A stretch of DNA of 64,000 nucleotides from an uncultured Lachnospiraceae bacterium (GCA_910579805.1 CAJTWM010000010.1:51406-115405); one strand, 5' to 3'; shown: positions 24,305-34,238, counted from the stretch's first letter. Program-made: numbers and translations. The notes: generated from the letters alone by a model not told the origin.

Positions 24305-26581
24305 ATGTTAGAACATAAAAAAATCCGGGATTTGGAAGACTATTTTGTCAGTTTAAGCGACAGGCCGGATAGAGGGGTATATTTTTACCGGATCAACGGA
24401 TATTCGGAAGAAATAGAACGGTTTATCAAAAAATATTATGATGCTGCCAGACGTGCGGGCGTTGTGATCGAAGGCAGGATCCCTAATCCGGACGAAAAGA
24501 ATCTTTCCTATTACGGAGAGATCATGGGGATGGAGTTTCAAATGGATTCGGGCTTTATCACATCCGGTTTAAAAAAGTGGCTGCCGCGGATGAACGATTA
24601 CCAAAGGTCAAACGTAGCGGCTTCTATCTATGACTCTTTGGATTCCATGCGTAAGGCAGGGAAGACGGAGAATATGTTAAAGAACGCCTATATCAAGTTT
24701 ATGTGCTGGCTGTACTATAAATTTGAAAGGATCGTCAGCCAGCTTGGGGAGAATAACATTCCCAAGATCTTGTACGAAGGGGAAACCGGCAATTATGAAC
24801 TGATGCTCATATCGATACTTTCTAAGGCGGGATGCGACGTCGTACTGCTCCAGTACCACGGCGATAAAGGATATCTGAATATAGACCCACAGTCGGCGTT
24901 GTCCGATGAACTGCAGGTAAACGGCATGAAGCAGTTTCCGGCAGATTTCAGTTTAAAATATATCAGGGAAAAGATGAGGAGCGAGCTGGAGACGGAACGG
25001 CTTTACGGTACAAAACCGTCCCTTGTCAATGGCACCAACGTTTGGGTAAAAGGAAAGGGACTGGATGATATCAGGGAGAGCGTTACCCTCAGGGGGAATG
25101 ACCCGAAGCTGTTTTACAACTGTTATTGCCGGATCAACGGGGTAGAGGACAAGCTGACGTATTCCAATGAGCTATATCAATTCTGGCAGGAACTTAAAAA
25201 TGCCAAAAGGCAGATCGTCATTGTGAACGGAGAGATTCCCAAACCTTCGCCTGACGAGCTGTCCCGGATCCGTTGGAACCATTATGAAAGACGGGAGCAG
25301 ATGATCATGGATCTGTCCGCCAATATACAGTATACTGCCAACATAGAATTACAAAGGCTGATGAAGAAAGCATTTGTCGACGTGCTCCTTATGGAAACCG
25401 ATCAGGAGAAGGGAAATGTAAATAAGCTGACGAATCAGGCGGTGTATCTGCTCTGCTTTCTGAAAAGATACCAGCCTCTTTTATTTTCCAATTGGAAACA
25501 GCCGGATATTTCCTGCTTTATTTATCTGGGAGGCTGCAAAAATGAGACGGAAGCGATGTTTGTAAAGTTTCTGGCAAGACTTCCGGTGGATGTACTGATC
25601 TTATGCCCGAACCTGAACGGAAAGTGCCGGTTGGAGGACAAGCTGCTATATGAAGTCAATTACAGCGAGTCTTTAGCGCTTGACAGATTTCCCGAGGAAA
25701 ATTCTCAGGTCAGGATCGGAACGGCCGCGTTTCATGCGGAAAGGGAACTGGATACATTGATGTATCAGGATTCCGGAATGTACAGGAACCGGCAGTACGC
25801 AAAAGCAAATGCGATCAGTTTACAGACCATGTATGAAGAGATCAGGATCCTTTGGGATCAGGAACTGAAATACAGGCCCAATTTCAGTACGGTGGACGGC
25901 GTTGTGAACATCCCTGTCATTTTTGCAAAAGTATCCGGTGTGAAAGACGGACGTCTGCCGGATTATTGGCTGTCGGTCAGGGAACTGGTCACCGAAGATA
26001 CCATTTTGGTCAAAAAGGCGCCCTATATCGAAACGAGGGCGGCAAATCCGATGAAGGCTTATGCAGCGGAATTTTATAAAAACGGAAAGCTCCAAAAAAA
26101 TAAAATAAAAAATCATGCAAGTTATCAGTATGGCATCTTAAGGGATGAAGTGCAGGATTTTCTTTTGGAGAAGCTGCAGCTTCTGATCGATCAGAGGCTG
26201 ATCAAAGGCACTTTTGAAAACGGGACGGAGTACACGATCGTGGCCACGGCGCTGAACCTGCCGAAAGATGTGGTGAGGCTGATTCAAAAGTTTGATTTTA
26301 CGAAGAAGAATCCCAAACTGATCTATATTAATACGGCGGAAACGGTAATTTCACTGGAAGATTCTATTTTAACGGCTTTTCTGAACCTGATCGGATTCGA
26401 TGTGATTTTCTTCGTTCCCACCGGATATCAGAGCATAGAGAAGCATTTTAACCAAAAGATTATGGAAGAGCATCAGATAGGGGAATATCTATACGATTTA
26501 CAGGTCCCTGACTTGAACAGTCTTTCATTAAATCGTACGCGTCCTAGCTGGCGTGATAAAATTTTTAAGAGAGGTAATTGA
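24305..26581 (+). CDS. yceG: YceG-family Ter-locus protein
   Basis: 758 residues, longer than the roughly 540 I recall for Bacillus YceG. Repeated motifs suggest internal duplication: IPKILYEGETGNYELMLISI with SKAGCDVVLLQ near residue 170, and KLIYINTAETVISLEDSI with LIGFDVIFFVPTGYQ near 695. A third similar unit lies around FIYLGGCKNETEAMFVKFL. This is the family described as a putative component of the Ter biosynthetic module, always next to TelA. It has no membrane segment. The telA start overlaps its end region, which supports co-translation. The enzymatic role is unknown. Confidence 0.8.
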   Translation: MLEHKKIRDLEDYFVSLSDRPDRGVYFYRINGYSEEIERFIKKYYDAARRAGVVIEGRIPNPDEKNLSYYGEIMGMEFQMDSGFITSGLKKWLPRMNDYQRSNVAASIYDSLDSMRKAGKTENMLKNAYIKFMCWLYYKFERIVSQLGENNIPKILYEGETGNYELMLISILSKAGCDVVLLQYHGDKGYLNIDPQSALSDELQVNGMKQFPADFSLKYIREKMRSELETERLYGTKPSLVNGTNVWVKGKGLDDIRESVTLRGNDPKLFYNCYCRINGVEDKLTYSNELYQFWQELKNAKRQIVIVNGEIPKPSPDELSRIRWNHYERREQMIMDLSANIQYTANIELQRLMKKAFVDVLLMETDQEKGNVNKLTNQAVYLLCFLKRYQPLLFSNWKQPDISCFIYLGGCKNETEAMFVKFLARLPVDVLILCPNLNGKCRLEDKLLYEVNYSESLALDRFPEENSQVRIGTAAFHAERELDTLMYQDSGMYRNRQYAKANAISLQTMYEEIRILWDQELKYRPNFSTVDGVVNIPVIFAKVSGVKDGRLPDYWLSVRELVTEDTILVKKAPYIETRAANPMKAYAAEFYKNGKLQKNKIKNHASYQYGILRDEVQDFLLEKLQLLIDQRLIKGTFENGTEYTIVATALNLPKDVVRLIQKFDFTKKNPKLIYINTAETVISLEDSILTAFLNLIGFDVIFFVPTGYQSIEKHFNQKIMEEHQIGEYLYDLQVPDLNSLSLNRTRPSWRDKIFKRGN

Positions 26582-26583
26582 TT

Positions 26584-27738
26584 ATGGGACTTGATTTTAC
26601 GAAATCGCAGACCGAAGCGGCCAGTATGGCCGCGGGACAACCGGATGTAAAGAATGAGATCGTGGTAGTGGAGAGTTATGACATCGTTGCCGACAGGCAG
26701 CAGATGAACAATGAACTGGTCAATTCCGAGGAAGTGGACCGTATCGTGAGTACGATCGAAGTGAACAATCTGGATACGATCGTTTCTTTTGGGGCAGGGG
26801 TAGCGGAAGAGATCTCCAAAGCCTCCGACGTGGTACTCAACAGCATGAATATGTCGCAGTTGGACGACACCAGCGAGATGCTCAATGCGCTTGCCAAGAT
26901 CATGGATAAATTTGATATTGAAGAGATCAAAGAAAATCCTACCCTGTTCGGAAAACTTTTCGGGAATCTGAAAAAACAGTTGGATAAAATCCTTGCCAAA
27001 TATCATACTATGGGCGAAGAGGTAGATAAGATCTATGTACAGTTAAAGCAGTATGAATCCGAGATCAAGCAGTCCAACCGTAAACTGAACCAGATGTTCG
27101 AAGCGAACGTTAATTTTTACCATGAGCTGGTGAAATATATTCTTGCGGGAGAACAGGCGTGCAAAGAGCTGGAACTTTATATTGCGCAAAGACAGGCGGA
27201 TATGGAAAGGACGGGAGACAGTTCCATCCAGTTTGAACTTACCTCCCTGAATCAGGCGCTTATGATGATGGAGCAGCGCACGCAGGATCTTAGGACGGCG
27301 GAGAATGTCGCCATGCAGTCTATCCCGATGATAAAGACGATGGAATTCAGCAATTATAATTTGGTAAGAAAGATCAATTCGGCATTTATCGTAACCCTTC
27401 CGGTATTTAAGCAGGCTCTTGCGCAGGCTATTATGTTAAAGAGACAAAAGATTCAGGCGGAATCCATGGCGGCGCTGGATAAGAAGACGAATGAAATGCT
27501 GATTAAGAACGCCCAGAATACGGTAGAAGCGTCCAAGATGACGGCGAAGCTGGCGTCAGGCAGCTCTATCCAGATCGAGACTCTTGAGACCACATGGAGG
27601 ACGATCGTCAACGGTATCGACGAGACGAAACGGATTCAGGACGAGGCAAGAAAGAAACGCGTGGAGGATCAGGCGAGGTTGGAAACGATCAAACAGGATT
27701 TCAACAAAATGTATCATATGCCGCCGTCAAAACGCTAA
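26584..27738 (+). CDS. telA: TelA family toxic anion resistance protein
   Basis: 384 residues from ATG 26584, with AGAGGT eight bases upstream; an in-frame TTG at 26578 overlaps the previous stop. Almost entirely helical, with the TelA hallmark segments FGNLKKQLDKILAKYHTMGEEVDKI, the central YIAQRQADMERTG and the C-terminal MLIKNAQNTVEASKMTAKLA. TelA proteins accompany TerD in tellurite-type stress loci and are thought to scaffold membrane-associated complexes; the mechanism is not settled. It follows yceG by three bases and precedes three terD copies. Confidence 0.93.
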   Translation: MGLDFTKSQTEAASMAAGQPDVKNEIVVVESYDIVADRQQMNNELVNSEEVDRIVSTIEVNNLDTIVSFGAGVAEEISKASDVVLNSMNMSQLDDTSEMLNALAKIMDKFDIEEIKENPTLFGKLFGNLKKQLDKILAKYHTMGEEVDKIYVQLKQYESEIKQSNRKLNQMFEANVNFYHELVKYILAGEQACKELELYIAQRQADMERTGDSSIQFELTSLNQALMMMEQRTQDLRTAENVAMQSIPMIKTMEFSNYNLVRKINSAFIVTLPVFKQALAQAIMLKRQKIQAESMAALDKKTNEMLIKNAQNTVEASKMTAKLASGSSIQIETLETTWRTIVNGIDETKRIQDEARKKRVEDQARLETIKQDFNKMYHMPPSKR

Positions 27739-27829
27739 CTCATTGCCGGGGATTTTATAAACGGGTAAGCTTTCATTATTTTATATAAAAAATTTCATAT
27801 AAAAAGGAAATCATAAGGAGGGTATTATT

Positions 27830-28411
27830 ATGCCGATCAATTTATCAAAAGGACAGAAAGTAGACTTAACGAAGGGCAATCCGGGACTGAAAAACATTAT
27901 GGTAGGATTGGGATGGGATGTAAATGCGTTCGATTCCGGCGCGGATTTCGACCTTGACGCGGCGGCGTTCATGCTTGGGGCAAACGGGAAATGTCCTACC
28001 GATAAGGAATTTGTTTTTTATGGCAATTTAAAGCATAGCAGCGGTTCCGTAAATCATATGGGGGACAATCTGACCGGTGAAGGAGAGGGAGACGACGAAC
28101 AGATTCAGGTGGATCTTTCCAAGATTCCGGCAAATGTGGAAAAGATCGCGTTTACGGTCACCATTTATGAGGCGGAGGCAAGAAGACAGAACTTTGGACA
28201 GGTTTCCAACGCTTTTATCAGGATCGTTGACGAATCTACGGGGACGGAACTGATCAGATATGATCTGGGCGAGGACTTCTCGATCGAAACGGCGGTTGTA
28301 GTAGGAGAGTTATACAGACACAGCGGAGAATGGAAATTCAATGCGATTGGCAGCGGATTCCAAGGCGGTCTGGCAGCGCTTTGCGGACACTACGGAATCG
28401 AAGTAGCATAG
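27830..28411 (+). CDS. terD: TerD family Ca2+-binding stress protein, copy 1
   Basis: 193 residues, the typical single-domain length. The calcium-binding core FDSGADFDLDAAAF and the second acidic segment GEGEGDDEQIQVDLSKIP are intact. So are IAFTVTIYEAEARRQNFGQV and the C-terminal GEWKFNAIGSG. TerD proteins are cytoplasmic or membrane-associated metal-sensing proteins induced by stress. The ATG has AAGGAGG upstream. It is the first of three tandem paralogues; copy 2 begins 12 bases later. Confidence 0.96.
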   Translation: MPINLSKGQKVDLTKGNPGLKNIMVGLGWDVNAFDSGADFDLDAAAFMLGANGKCPTDKEFVFYGNLKHSSGSVNHMGDNLTGEGEGDDEQIQVDLSKIPANVEKIAFTVTIYEAEARRQNFGQVSNAFIRIVDESTGTELIRYDLGEDFSIETAVVVGELYRHSGEWKFNAIGSGFQGGLAALCGHYGIEVA

Positions 28412-28423
28412 GAGGAAAAAGAT

Positions 28424-29005
28424 ATGCCGGTTTGTTTACAAAAAGGACAGAAAGTAAGTTTGACGAAAGGAAATCCGGGGCTGACAAAAGTGGTAGTGGG
28501 ACTGGGTTGGGATGTGAACCAGTTTGATACAGGCGGGGACTTCGATCTGGACACCGCCGCCTTTCTGCTGACGGATTCGGGGAAGGTTGCAGATTCCAAA
28601 GATTTTATATTTTTCGGAAATCTGACGCATCCGTCGGGATGCGCCCAGCATATGGGAGATAACCTGACCGGAGCGGGAGACGGGGACGACGAACAGATCA
28701 AAGTGGATCTGTCCAAAGTGCCTGCCTCCGTTACGAAAATTGCGTTCACAGTAACGATTTATGAGGCCGAGCAGAGAAGGCAGAATTTTGGACAGGTCAA
28801 CAATGCGTTTATCCGTATCTATAACGAAGAAACGGGTGAAGAATTATTGCGCTATGATTTAGGCGAAGACTTTTCCATTGAAACCGCAGCCGTATTCGGC
28901 GAATTGTATAAAAACGGGAACGAGTGGAAATTTAATGCCATAGGCAGCGGATATCAGGGCGGTTTGGCGGCTTTATGCGCAAATTACGGAGTAGACGTGG
29001 AATAG
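28424..29005 (+). CDS. terD: TerD family Ca2+-binding stress protein, copy 2
   Basis: 193 residues and the closest relative of copy 1, sharing the start VCLQKGQKVSLTKGNPGL, the metal site FDTGGDFDLDTAAF and GDGDDEQIKVDLSKVP. A recent local duplication is evident from the near-identical length and the conserved C-terminus. It has its own AGGAGG site. Having several TerD copies is usual for Ter loci and probably allows mixed oligomers with different metal affinities; that last point is inference. Confidence 0.96.
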   Translation: MPVCLQKGQKVSLTKGNPGLTKVVVGLGWDVNQFDTGGDFDLDTAAFLLTDSGKVADSKDFIFFGNLTHPSGCAQHMGDNLTGAGDGDDEQIKVDLSKVPASVTKIAFTVTIYEAEQRRQNFGQVNNAFIRIYNEETGEELLRYDLGEDFSIETAAVFGELYKNGNEWKFNAIGSGYQGGLAALCANYGVDVE

Positions 29006-29062
29006 ACGGCTTTGCCCTTTCCACGCAGAAGGGGATTTTTGAAAAAACAGGAGGACGAAAGG

Positions 29063-29650
29063 ATGTCGATTAGTTTACAAAAAGGACAGAAAGTGAGTCT
29101 GTCGAAAGACCATGCGGGCTTAGGGAAGATTCTGGTCGGGCTTGGCTGGGATGAAGTACAGAAAAAGGGCGGATTTTTCGCGCCCAAGCCTCAGCCTATC
29201 GATTGCGACGCTTCGGCGATCATGCTGAGGAACGGAAAATTTGTGGATAAGGGAGATTTGGTCTATTTCGGGAATCTCAGCCACCATACCGGCACCGTGC
29301 AGCATTTGGGAGATAATCTGACCGGAGCGGGGGAAGGAGACGACGAGCAGATCATTATCGATCTTGCCAATGTGCCGCAGATTTACGACAAGATCGTGAT
29401 CGTGGTAAATATTTATCAGGCGGTACAGAGACGCCAGCATTTCGGATTGATCCAAAATGCGTTTATCCGTCTTGTGGATGCAAGGAACAACAACGAAATG
29501 TGTAAATATAACCTTACGGAAAACTATTCGGGAATGACGGCCATGATTTTCGGAGAAGTTTACAGGCATAACGGCGAGTGGAAATTCAGCGCCATCGGTC
29601 AGGGAACAAACGATCCCGGACTTGGAGAATTGACAAGAAGGTACTTATAA
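29063..29650 (+). CDS. terD: TerD family protein, divergent copy 3
   Basis: 195 residues from ATG 29063, where AGGAGG fits; the frame is open from 29012. It starts MSISLQKGQKVSLSKDHAGL. The first acidic loop differs clearly from copies 1 and 2: an insertion with KKGGFFAPKPQP replaces the aspartate-rich start, leaving IDCDASAIML. This matches the TerX/TerZ-like branch of the family, which keeps only part of the calcium site. The second segment GEGDDEQIIIDLANVP is kept. An intrinsic terminator closes the yceG-telA-terD run 20 bases downstream. Confidence 0.93.
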   Translation: MSISLQKGQKVSLSKDHAGLGKILVGLGWDEVQKKGGFFAPKPQPIDCDASAIMLRNGKFVDKGDLVYFGNLSHHTGTVQHLGDNLTGAGEGDDEQIIIDLANVPQIYDKIVIVVNIYQAVQRRQHFGLIQNAFIRLVDARNNNEMCKYNLTENYSGMTAMIFGEVYRHNGEWKFSAIGQGTNDPGLGELTRRYL

Positions 29651-29670
29651 CATAGAATAATCCTGTCGAA

Positions 29671-29702
29671 AGAAGAGAAACTATGGTTATGGTTTCTCTT
29701 CT
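29671..29702 (+). terminator. intrinsic terminator after third terD
   Basis: AGAAGAGAAAC (29671-29681) pairs with GTTTCTCTTCT (29692-29702). The following T content is moderate. It separates the terD run from the Ca2+ ATPase gene. Confidence 0.65.
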
Positions 29703-29917
29703 GTTGCGGATAGAGGGACGGGGCATAGGCATGCATTTTCATCTGCCGTGTTCCGGCGGTCAACGAAGCTGCCGTATTGCCTTTTTCCTCCGCCTTGCAG
29801 ACTGAAAATCCCTTCTGTGCTGTTTGGCTGAAAGTAATCAGGCCGGCGCACTGGAGTGGGAAAATCTGAGAGGAATACATTACTACATAACAGATAAATA
29901 TAGGAGGTCGTTATTAG

Positions 29918-32551
29918 ATGAACGATTTGAATAAAGAAGAGCTGAAGCGGGGACTTAGCGAGGCTCAGGTAGAAAAAAGCAAACAGGAGCATGGTATCAA
30001 CCAGCTTGCAAAGAAGGAACAGGAATCTTTATGGTCCATGTTTCTGGGCGCATTTGACGATATATGGATTAAAGTTTTGTGCGGGGCACTGGCATTAAAG
30101 ATCGCGCTGGCCGTTTTGGGCGTTATCGTCCCGGCGCTGGCAGGGGAAAACGATATTGTGGAGATCGTCAGTATCATTTTGGCGATCGCACTGGCCACCG
30201 GATTCAGTACTTTGTCGGAATACCGAAACAGTTCCAGAAGCGAAGCGCTGCAGGAAGAATATAACAAAACCTTTGCCAAAGTGATCAGGGGCGGGAAACT
30301 GTTAAATATCTTGACGAGCCAGATCGTAAAGGGAGATACGGTGCTCATTCAGGCAGGAGATAAAGTGCCTGTAGACGGCCTGATCTTTGAAGGCAGTATT
30401 AAAGTATCGCAGGCGGCGTTAAACGGAGAATCCAGAGACGAGACAAAAACGGCGGCGGATTCCATGGAAGAAGCGGAGAGTACGGATTACGGATCTTCCT
30501 GTAAAGTGTTTATGGGATCCGTGGTGACGAGCGGGGAAGGGTATATGGTCGCTACCGTGATCGGAGACGATTCCGAACTCGGAAAGATTAATAAGGCGCT
30601 GACCGACGATGCGGAAGAAGAGAGGAAAGATACTTCCAGCCTGAAACTGGAAGTGGTTGCGGGCGGTATCGGTAAACTGGGCGTGTCTGCGGCAGCCATT
30701 GCAGGCGTCTTACAGGTAGGCCTGACCCTGTTTCGCACGGATGCGGATATTACGCCTGTATTTGTGATACTGCTGATCGCGGAAGCGGTTATGCTTATGG
30801 CCTCAATCGTCATTATGGCGGTGCCGGAAGGCCTTCCGATGATGAACAGTCTGGTTCAGTCCATGAATACGGAATCCATGTATAAGAAGAATATCCTTGT
30901 CAGCCACAAGGCGGCTTTCTCCGATTCGGCTTATATGAACGTGCTGTTCAGTGATAAGACCGGTACGATCACAGAAGGAAACCTGTCGTTAGTGGAATTT
31001 ATCACCGGTGAAGGAAAGATTGTGGATTCCATCCAAAATAAAGATTTTATAGAAGCGATCACCTTAAATAATCTTGCCAAAATATCGGAAGGAAAACCGA
31101 TCGGCAGCAACAATATGGACAGGGCGCTTCTTGCCTATGCCATGAGTAAAGGATTTGACGGTTTAGGAAACGAATTTGAAAAAGTAAAAGAGATCAGTGG
31201 ATTTGATTCGGAGAAAAAATGCGCCACGGTCACGCTGAAGGACGGAAGCATCTACTGGAAAGGCGCGACAGAAAATATTCTGGATCAGGTAACTCATTAT
31301 ATGCTGCCCGACGGAACGGTAAAAGAGTTCACTTCCAAGGATAAGGCTGCGGTTGAGGCGCAGATGCTGGAGGAAGCGAAGAGGACGATGAAGCTGCTTT
31401 CCGTAGCAAGGATCGCCGATTCTAAGACCACGTTGATGGCCGTACTTTGTCTGCGGGACAACGTAAGGACCGATGCGGTAGAGACGGTGGAGATCTTAAA
31501 CAATGCCGGCATACAGGTGGTAATGGTCACCGGCGACGCGGAAGAAACTGCGGTTGCAATCGCAAAAGAGGCAGGAATCCTGCAAAACGAGCAGACGGAT
31601 GTGGTTCTGACGCATGAGGAACTGGAGAGTATGCCGGACGAGGAATTGAAGAAAAAACTTCCCGATCTGCGCGTAGTCAGCAGGGCAAAACCGTTAGACA
31701 AAAAAAGACTGGTTTCCATTTCCCAGCAGTTGGATAATGTCTGTGGTATGACCGGAGACGGCGTCAACGACGCGCCCGCCTTGAAACAGGCGGATATCGG
31801 GTTTGCCATGGGAGACGGCACTGCGGTGGCGCAGGAGGCCGGCGACGTGGTCATTCTGAATAACAGTCTGACCTCTATCAAAGACTGTGTGCTCAACAGC
31901 AGGACAATGGCTAAATCCGTAGGCAAGTTCCTTATTTTCCAGCTTACCGTCAATATAAGCACGCTGTTGATGAATATCATAGCGCCGGTGCTCGGATGGA
32001 CGGAGCCGTTTTCGATCGTGCAGATCCTTTGGATCAATCTGATCATGGATACGCTGGCGGCGATGGCTTTCGGCGGCGAACCGATCCTGAAGCGCTATAT
32101 GAACGACAGGCCGGCGAAGAGGACGGACAATATCCTGACCACATATATCAAGTCTGCGATTGGGACGAGCGCTGTTTTTATTACCTTAGGGTCGATCCTG
32201 ATCTTGGAAAATGTGGCGGGTATTACGGACTTTGTGACCCCGGCGGATTGCATGGATCCGGAATTGTACAAAAAGACGTTTATGTTTGCGTTCTTTATCT
32301 ATTCGATCATTTTCAACAGTTTGAACACCAGATCGGAAAGACTGCATTTATTTGAACACATTGGCGAGAATAAGAATTTTATCTTTGTCATGGGCGCGAT
32401 ATTCATCCTGCAGACTGTTATGATCGAGATCGGCGGCGAAGTATTCAGTACTACGACGTTGAATGTGACGGCGTTACTGGTTTCCATGGCGCTGGCTCTT
32501 TTGATCATACCTGTGGATATGGTCAGGAAACTGATCGCATCGAAAAAATAA
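29918..32551 (+). CDS. PMCA-type calcium-translocating P-type ATPase
   Basis: 877 residues, full length. Motifs in order: ALNGESRDE (actuator TGES equivalent), IMAVPEGLPMM in TM4 with the Ca2+-ligand glutamate, the phosphorylation site DKTGTITEGN, TGDGVNDAPALKQ in the P-domain, and INLIMDTLAAMAFG in TM6 with the second ligand set. It pumps Ca2+ out of the cytoplasm using ATP. It follows the terD genes and precedes the Ter-type HAD gene. In this locus it takes the place usually held by the TerC membrane protein; its link to TerD calcium binding is an attractive inference. Confidence 0.94.
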   Translation: MNDLNKEELKRGLSEAQVEKSKQEHGINQLAKKEQESLWSMFLGAFDDIWIKVLCGALALKIALAVLGVIVPALAGENDIVEIVSIILAIALATGFSTLSEYRNSSRSEALQEEYNKTFAKVIRGGKLLNILTSQIVKGDTVLIQAGDKVPVDGLIFEGSIKVSQAALNGESRDETKTAADSMEEAESTDYGSSCKVFMGSVVTSGEGYMVATVIGDDSELGKINKALTDDAEEERKDTSSLKLEVVAGGIGKLGVSAAAIAGVLQVGLTLFRTDADITPVFVILLIAEAVMLMASIVIMAVPEGLPMMNSLVQSMNTESMYKKNILVSHKAAFSDSAYMNVLFSDKTGTITEGNLSLVEFITGEGKIVDSIQNKDFIEAITLNNLAKISEGKPIGSNNMDRALLAYAMSKGFDGLGNEFEKVKEISGFDSEKKCATVTLKDGSIYWKGATENILDQVTHYMLPDGTVKEFTSKDKAAVEAQMLEEAKRTMKLLSVARIADSKTTLMAVLCLRDNVRTDAVETVEILNNAGIQVVMVTGDAEETAVAIAKEAGILQNEQTDVVLTHEELESMPDEELKKKLPDLRVVSRAKPLDKKRLVSISQQLDNVCGMTGDGVNDAPALKQADIGFAMGDGTAVAQEAGDVVILNNSLTSIKDCVLNSRTMAKSVGKFLIFQLTVNISTLLMNIIAPVLGWTEPFSIVQILWINLIMDTLAAMAFGGEPILKRYMNDRPAKRTDNILTTYIKSAIGTSAVFITLGSILILENVAGITDFVTPADCMDPELYKKTFMFAFFIYSIIFNSLNTRSERLHLFEHIGENKNFIFVMGAIFILQTVMIEIGGEVFSTTTLNVTALLVSMALALLIIPVDMVRKLIASKK

Positions 32552-32564
32552 GAAAAGGAATTGC

Positions 32565-32599
32565 AAAGGCGCGGTACAGATTTTGTGCCGCGCCTTTTT
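32565..32599 (+). terminator. intrinsic terminator after Ca2+ ATPase gene
   Basis: AAAGGCGCGG (32565-32574) pairs with CCGCGCCTTT (32588-32597), followed by TT. It would limit transcription into the HAD gene, whose start lies 15 bases further on. Confidence 0.75.
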
Positions 32600-32613
32600 G
32601 GGAGAACGGACGG

Positions 32614-33378
32614 ATGACAATCTTACATATGGATCTGGATAATACGCTCATTTATTCTTATAAGCATGATATCGGCGTAAACAAAATAACCGTGGAGCTT
32701 TATGACGGCAGGGAAGTTTCTTATATGACGGAAAAAACATACGGGCTATTGAAAAAGCTCAGGCAAAAGATCCTGTTGGTTCCCACTTCCACCAGAACGG
32801 TTGAGCAGTATGAACGGATTGACCTGAAAGTCGGGAAATTCCCGTATGCATTGGTGTGCAACGGAGGAATCCTTTTGGTGGACGGAAAAAGAGAAGAAGG
32901 GTGGTACAGGGAATCGCTTCAGATGATAAGCGGAAGCTTTCAGGAGATGCAGACGGCGCAAGAACTGCTGAAGGCGGATAAAAGAAGGATATTCGAACTG
33001 CGTTACATTGAACGGCTTTTTCTGTTTACAAAATGCATTGAGCCCCGGCAGGTGGCGGAAGACTTAAAAGAAAAACTGGATCCTTCTTTCGTGGATGTGT
33101 TTCATAACGGGGCTAAGGTATATGTAGTTCCTGTGAATCTGGACAAAGGAACTGCGGTGGAACGGTTCAAAAAGTTTATAAAGGCGGACAAAGTCATGGC
33201 TGCGGGGGACAGCGGGTTTGACATTCCTATGCTAAAAGCCGCCGATATCGGGATCGCGCCTTTCGGGTTCAAAGAAAAATACAGGATCGGTTTTGACGTG
33301 GAGGAGGCAGGGGAAAAAGAACTGCTTTCAGAATATGCGCTGTCATATTGTAATAAAGTAATAAGAGGCTGGCCTTGA
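32614..33378 (+). CDS. HAD-family phosphatase of the Ter locus
   Basis: 254 residues, a Cof-type HAD hydrolase. Motif I is HMDLDNTLIYS with both catalytic aspartates, motif II is LVPTSTRT, and motif IV is KVMAAGDSGFDIPMLKAAD. A cap domain lies between (about residues 85-190). HAD phosphatases of this kind recur in Ter loci with the phosphoribosyltransferase and ATP-grasp genes, where they may dephosphorylate the nucleoside-like product. The TGA stop is contributed by repeat B1, which begins at this point. Confidence 0.85.
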   Translation: MTILHMDLDNTLIYSYKHDIGVNKITVELYDGREVSYMTEKTYGLLKKLRQKILLVPTSTRTVEQYERIDLKVGKFPYALVCNGGILLVDGKREEGWYRESLQMISGSFQEMQTAQELLKADKRRIFELRYIERLFLFTKCIEPRQVAEDLKEKLDPSFVDVFHNGAKVYVVPVNLDKGTAVERFKKFIKADKVMAAGDSGFDIPMLKAADIGIAPFGFKEKYRIGFDVEEAGEKELLSEYALSYCNKVIRGWP

Positions 33379-33470
33379 CGCAGCCACCGCTGTGCCTGCG
33401 TTTGTGGAGCAGCACTCTCAGAAAAATATTCTGCGGAGTTTTACCAAATATGAATATGTCAGTACACTGG
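33377..33470 (+). repeat. family B dispersed repeat, copy B1
   Basis: 94 bp beginning GACGCAGCCACCGCTG. Copy B2 at 39912-40005 has the same length. Both ends are conserved (CGCAGCCACCGCTG, and AATATNCTGCGNAGTTTT near the right end) while the middle 27 bases differ. CGCAG near the left and CTGCG near the right can pair. The copy lies between convergent genes. Confidence 0.65.
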
Positions 33471-33482
33471 TTCCAGCCTTTG

Positions 33483-34187
33483 TCAGTCGATCCCGATACT
33501 GATCCCGCCTCGCCGCTCGGAAGGCTGGACAATGACGGTTACGGGCTGGCCGCCGCTCCATTCAAACTGGTAGGATTCCCCGGAGGCTTGTCCGATAAAA
33601 GTTTTCCAGGATACGTCGGCTTTGATCTGCGGGTCGCAGGGGCCGTTCCCGATCCAGCAGATCACGGCGTCCGGATCAAGGGAAATGGTATTGCGGGACA
33701 TAACGTTGCTGAGAACGATAGGATTACCGTCGGACAATACGGCGACGCAGGCATTGTTTCCTTGGGCCGTCAGGGTAGAGGTGGCAAGACCCTTTTGGGA
33801 AAGAACGCCGCAGCCGATAAAACGTACGCTGTAGTCGCAGTCCTGTGTAAAGGCAAGGATATTTTCGGATTCAACGGAAATGGTTTCTCCCATTTCCAAT
33901 TTATAAATGACCACATGCTGCCCATAGCTGGCATAATAGGTAGTGGAACTGCCGTTTAAAGAGACTTTCATCAAAGGGATATTTTCGCCTGTGACTCGTC
34001 TGACAAGGGATCCTAAGGCAGCCTGTGCAAAGTTGTTCTGAGGCCCTAGCAGCAGTTTTTCAAATTTATAATTTTTCGGGCCGCTGTTTTCACCGGCAAT
34101 AAACGCGCCCGCTTTTGTAAAAAGGACATCGTTTCCGGTGCAGGTAACTTTCAGCGTTAATTCGTTGACAGTTTCAAATGTTAACAT
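33483..34187 (-). CDS. AIM24 family protein
   Basis: 234 residues from ATG 34187, with GGAGG upstream. It is all-beta with the AIM24/TIGR00266-type markers LFTKAGAFIAGENS, GQNNFAQAALGSLVRRVTGE-like segments, and VLSNVMSRNTISLDPDAVI. These proteins commonly accompany TerD genes; their molecular function is not known. The gene follows the fourth terD by 51 bases on the same strand and shares its promoter at 35019-35047. It is convergent with the HAD gene across repeat B1. Confidence 0.88.
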   Translation of the reverse strand: MLTFETVNELTLKVTCTGNDVLFTKAGAFIAGENSGPKNYKFEKLLLGPQNNFAQAALGSLVRRVTGENIPLMKVSLNGSSTTYYASYGQHVVIYKLEMGETISVESENILAFTQDCDYSVRFIGCGVLSQKGLATSTLTAQGNNACVAVLSDGNPIVLSNVMSRNTISLDPDAVICWIGNGPCDPQIKADVSWKTFIGQASGESYQFEWSGGQPVTVIVQPSERRGGISIGID

Positions 34188-34238
34188 GGCGTTATCCTCC
34201 GTATATTTATATGGGACAGTTTTGTTTTCGTCCGTCCT

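Noticed and set aside
33375..33959. Plus-strand ORF of 194 codons opposite AIM24
   Set aside because: It is a shadow of the AIM24 gene, which has family markers, a ribosome binding site and an operon partner; the plus-strand frame has none.
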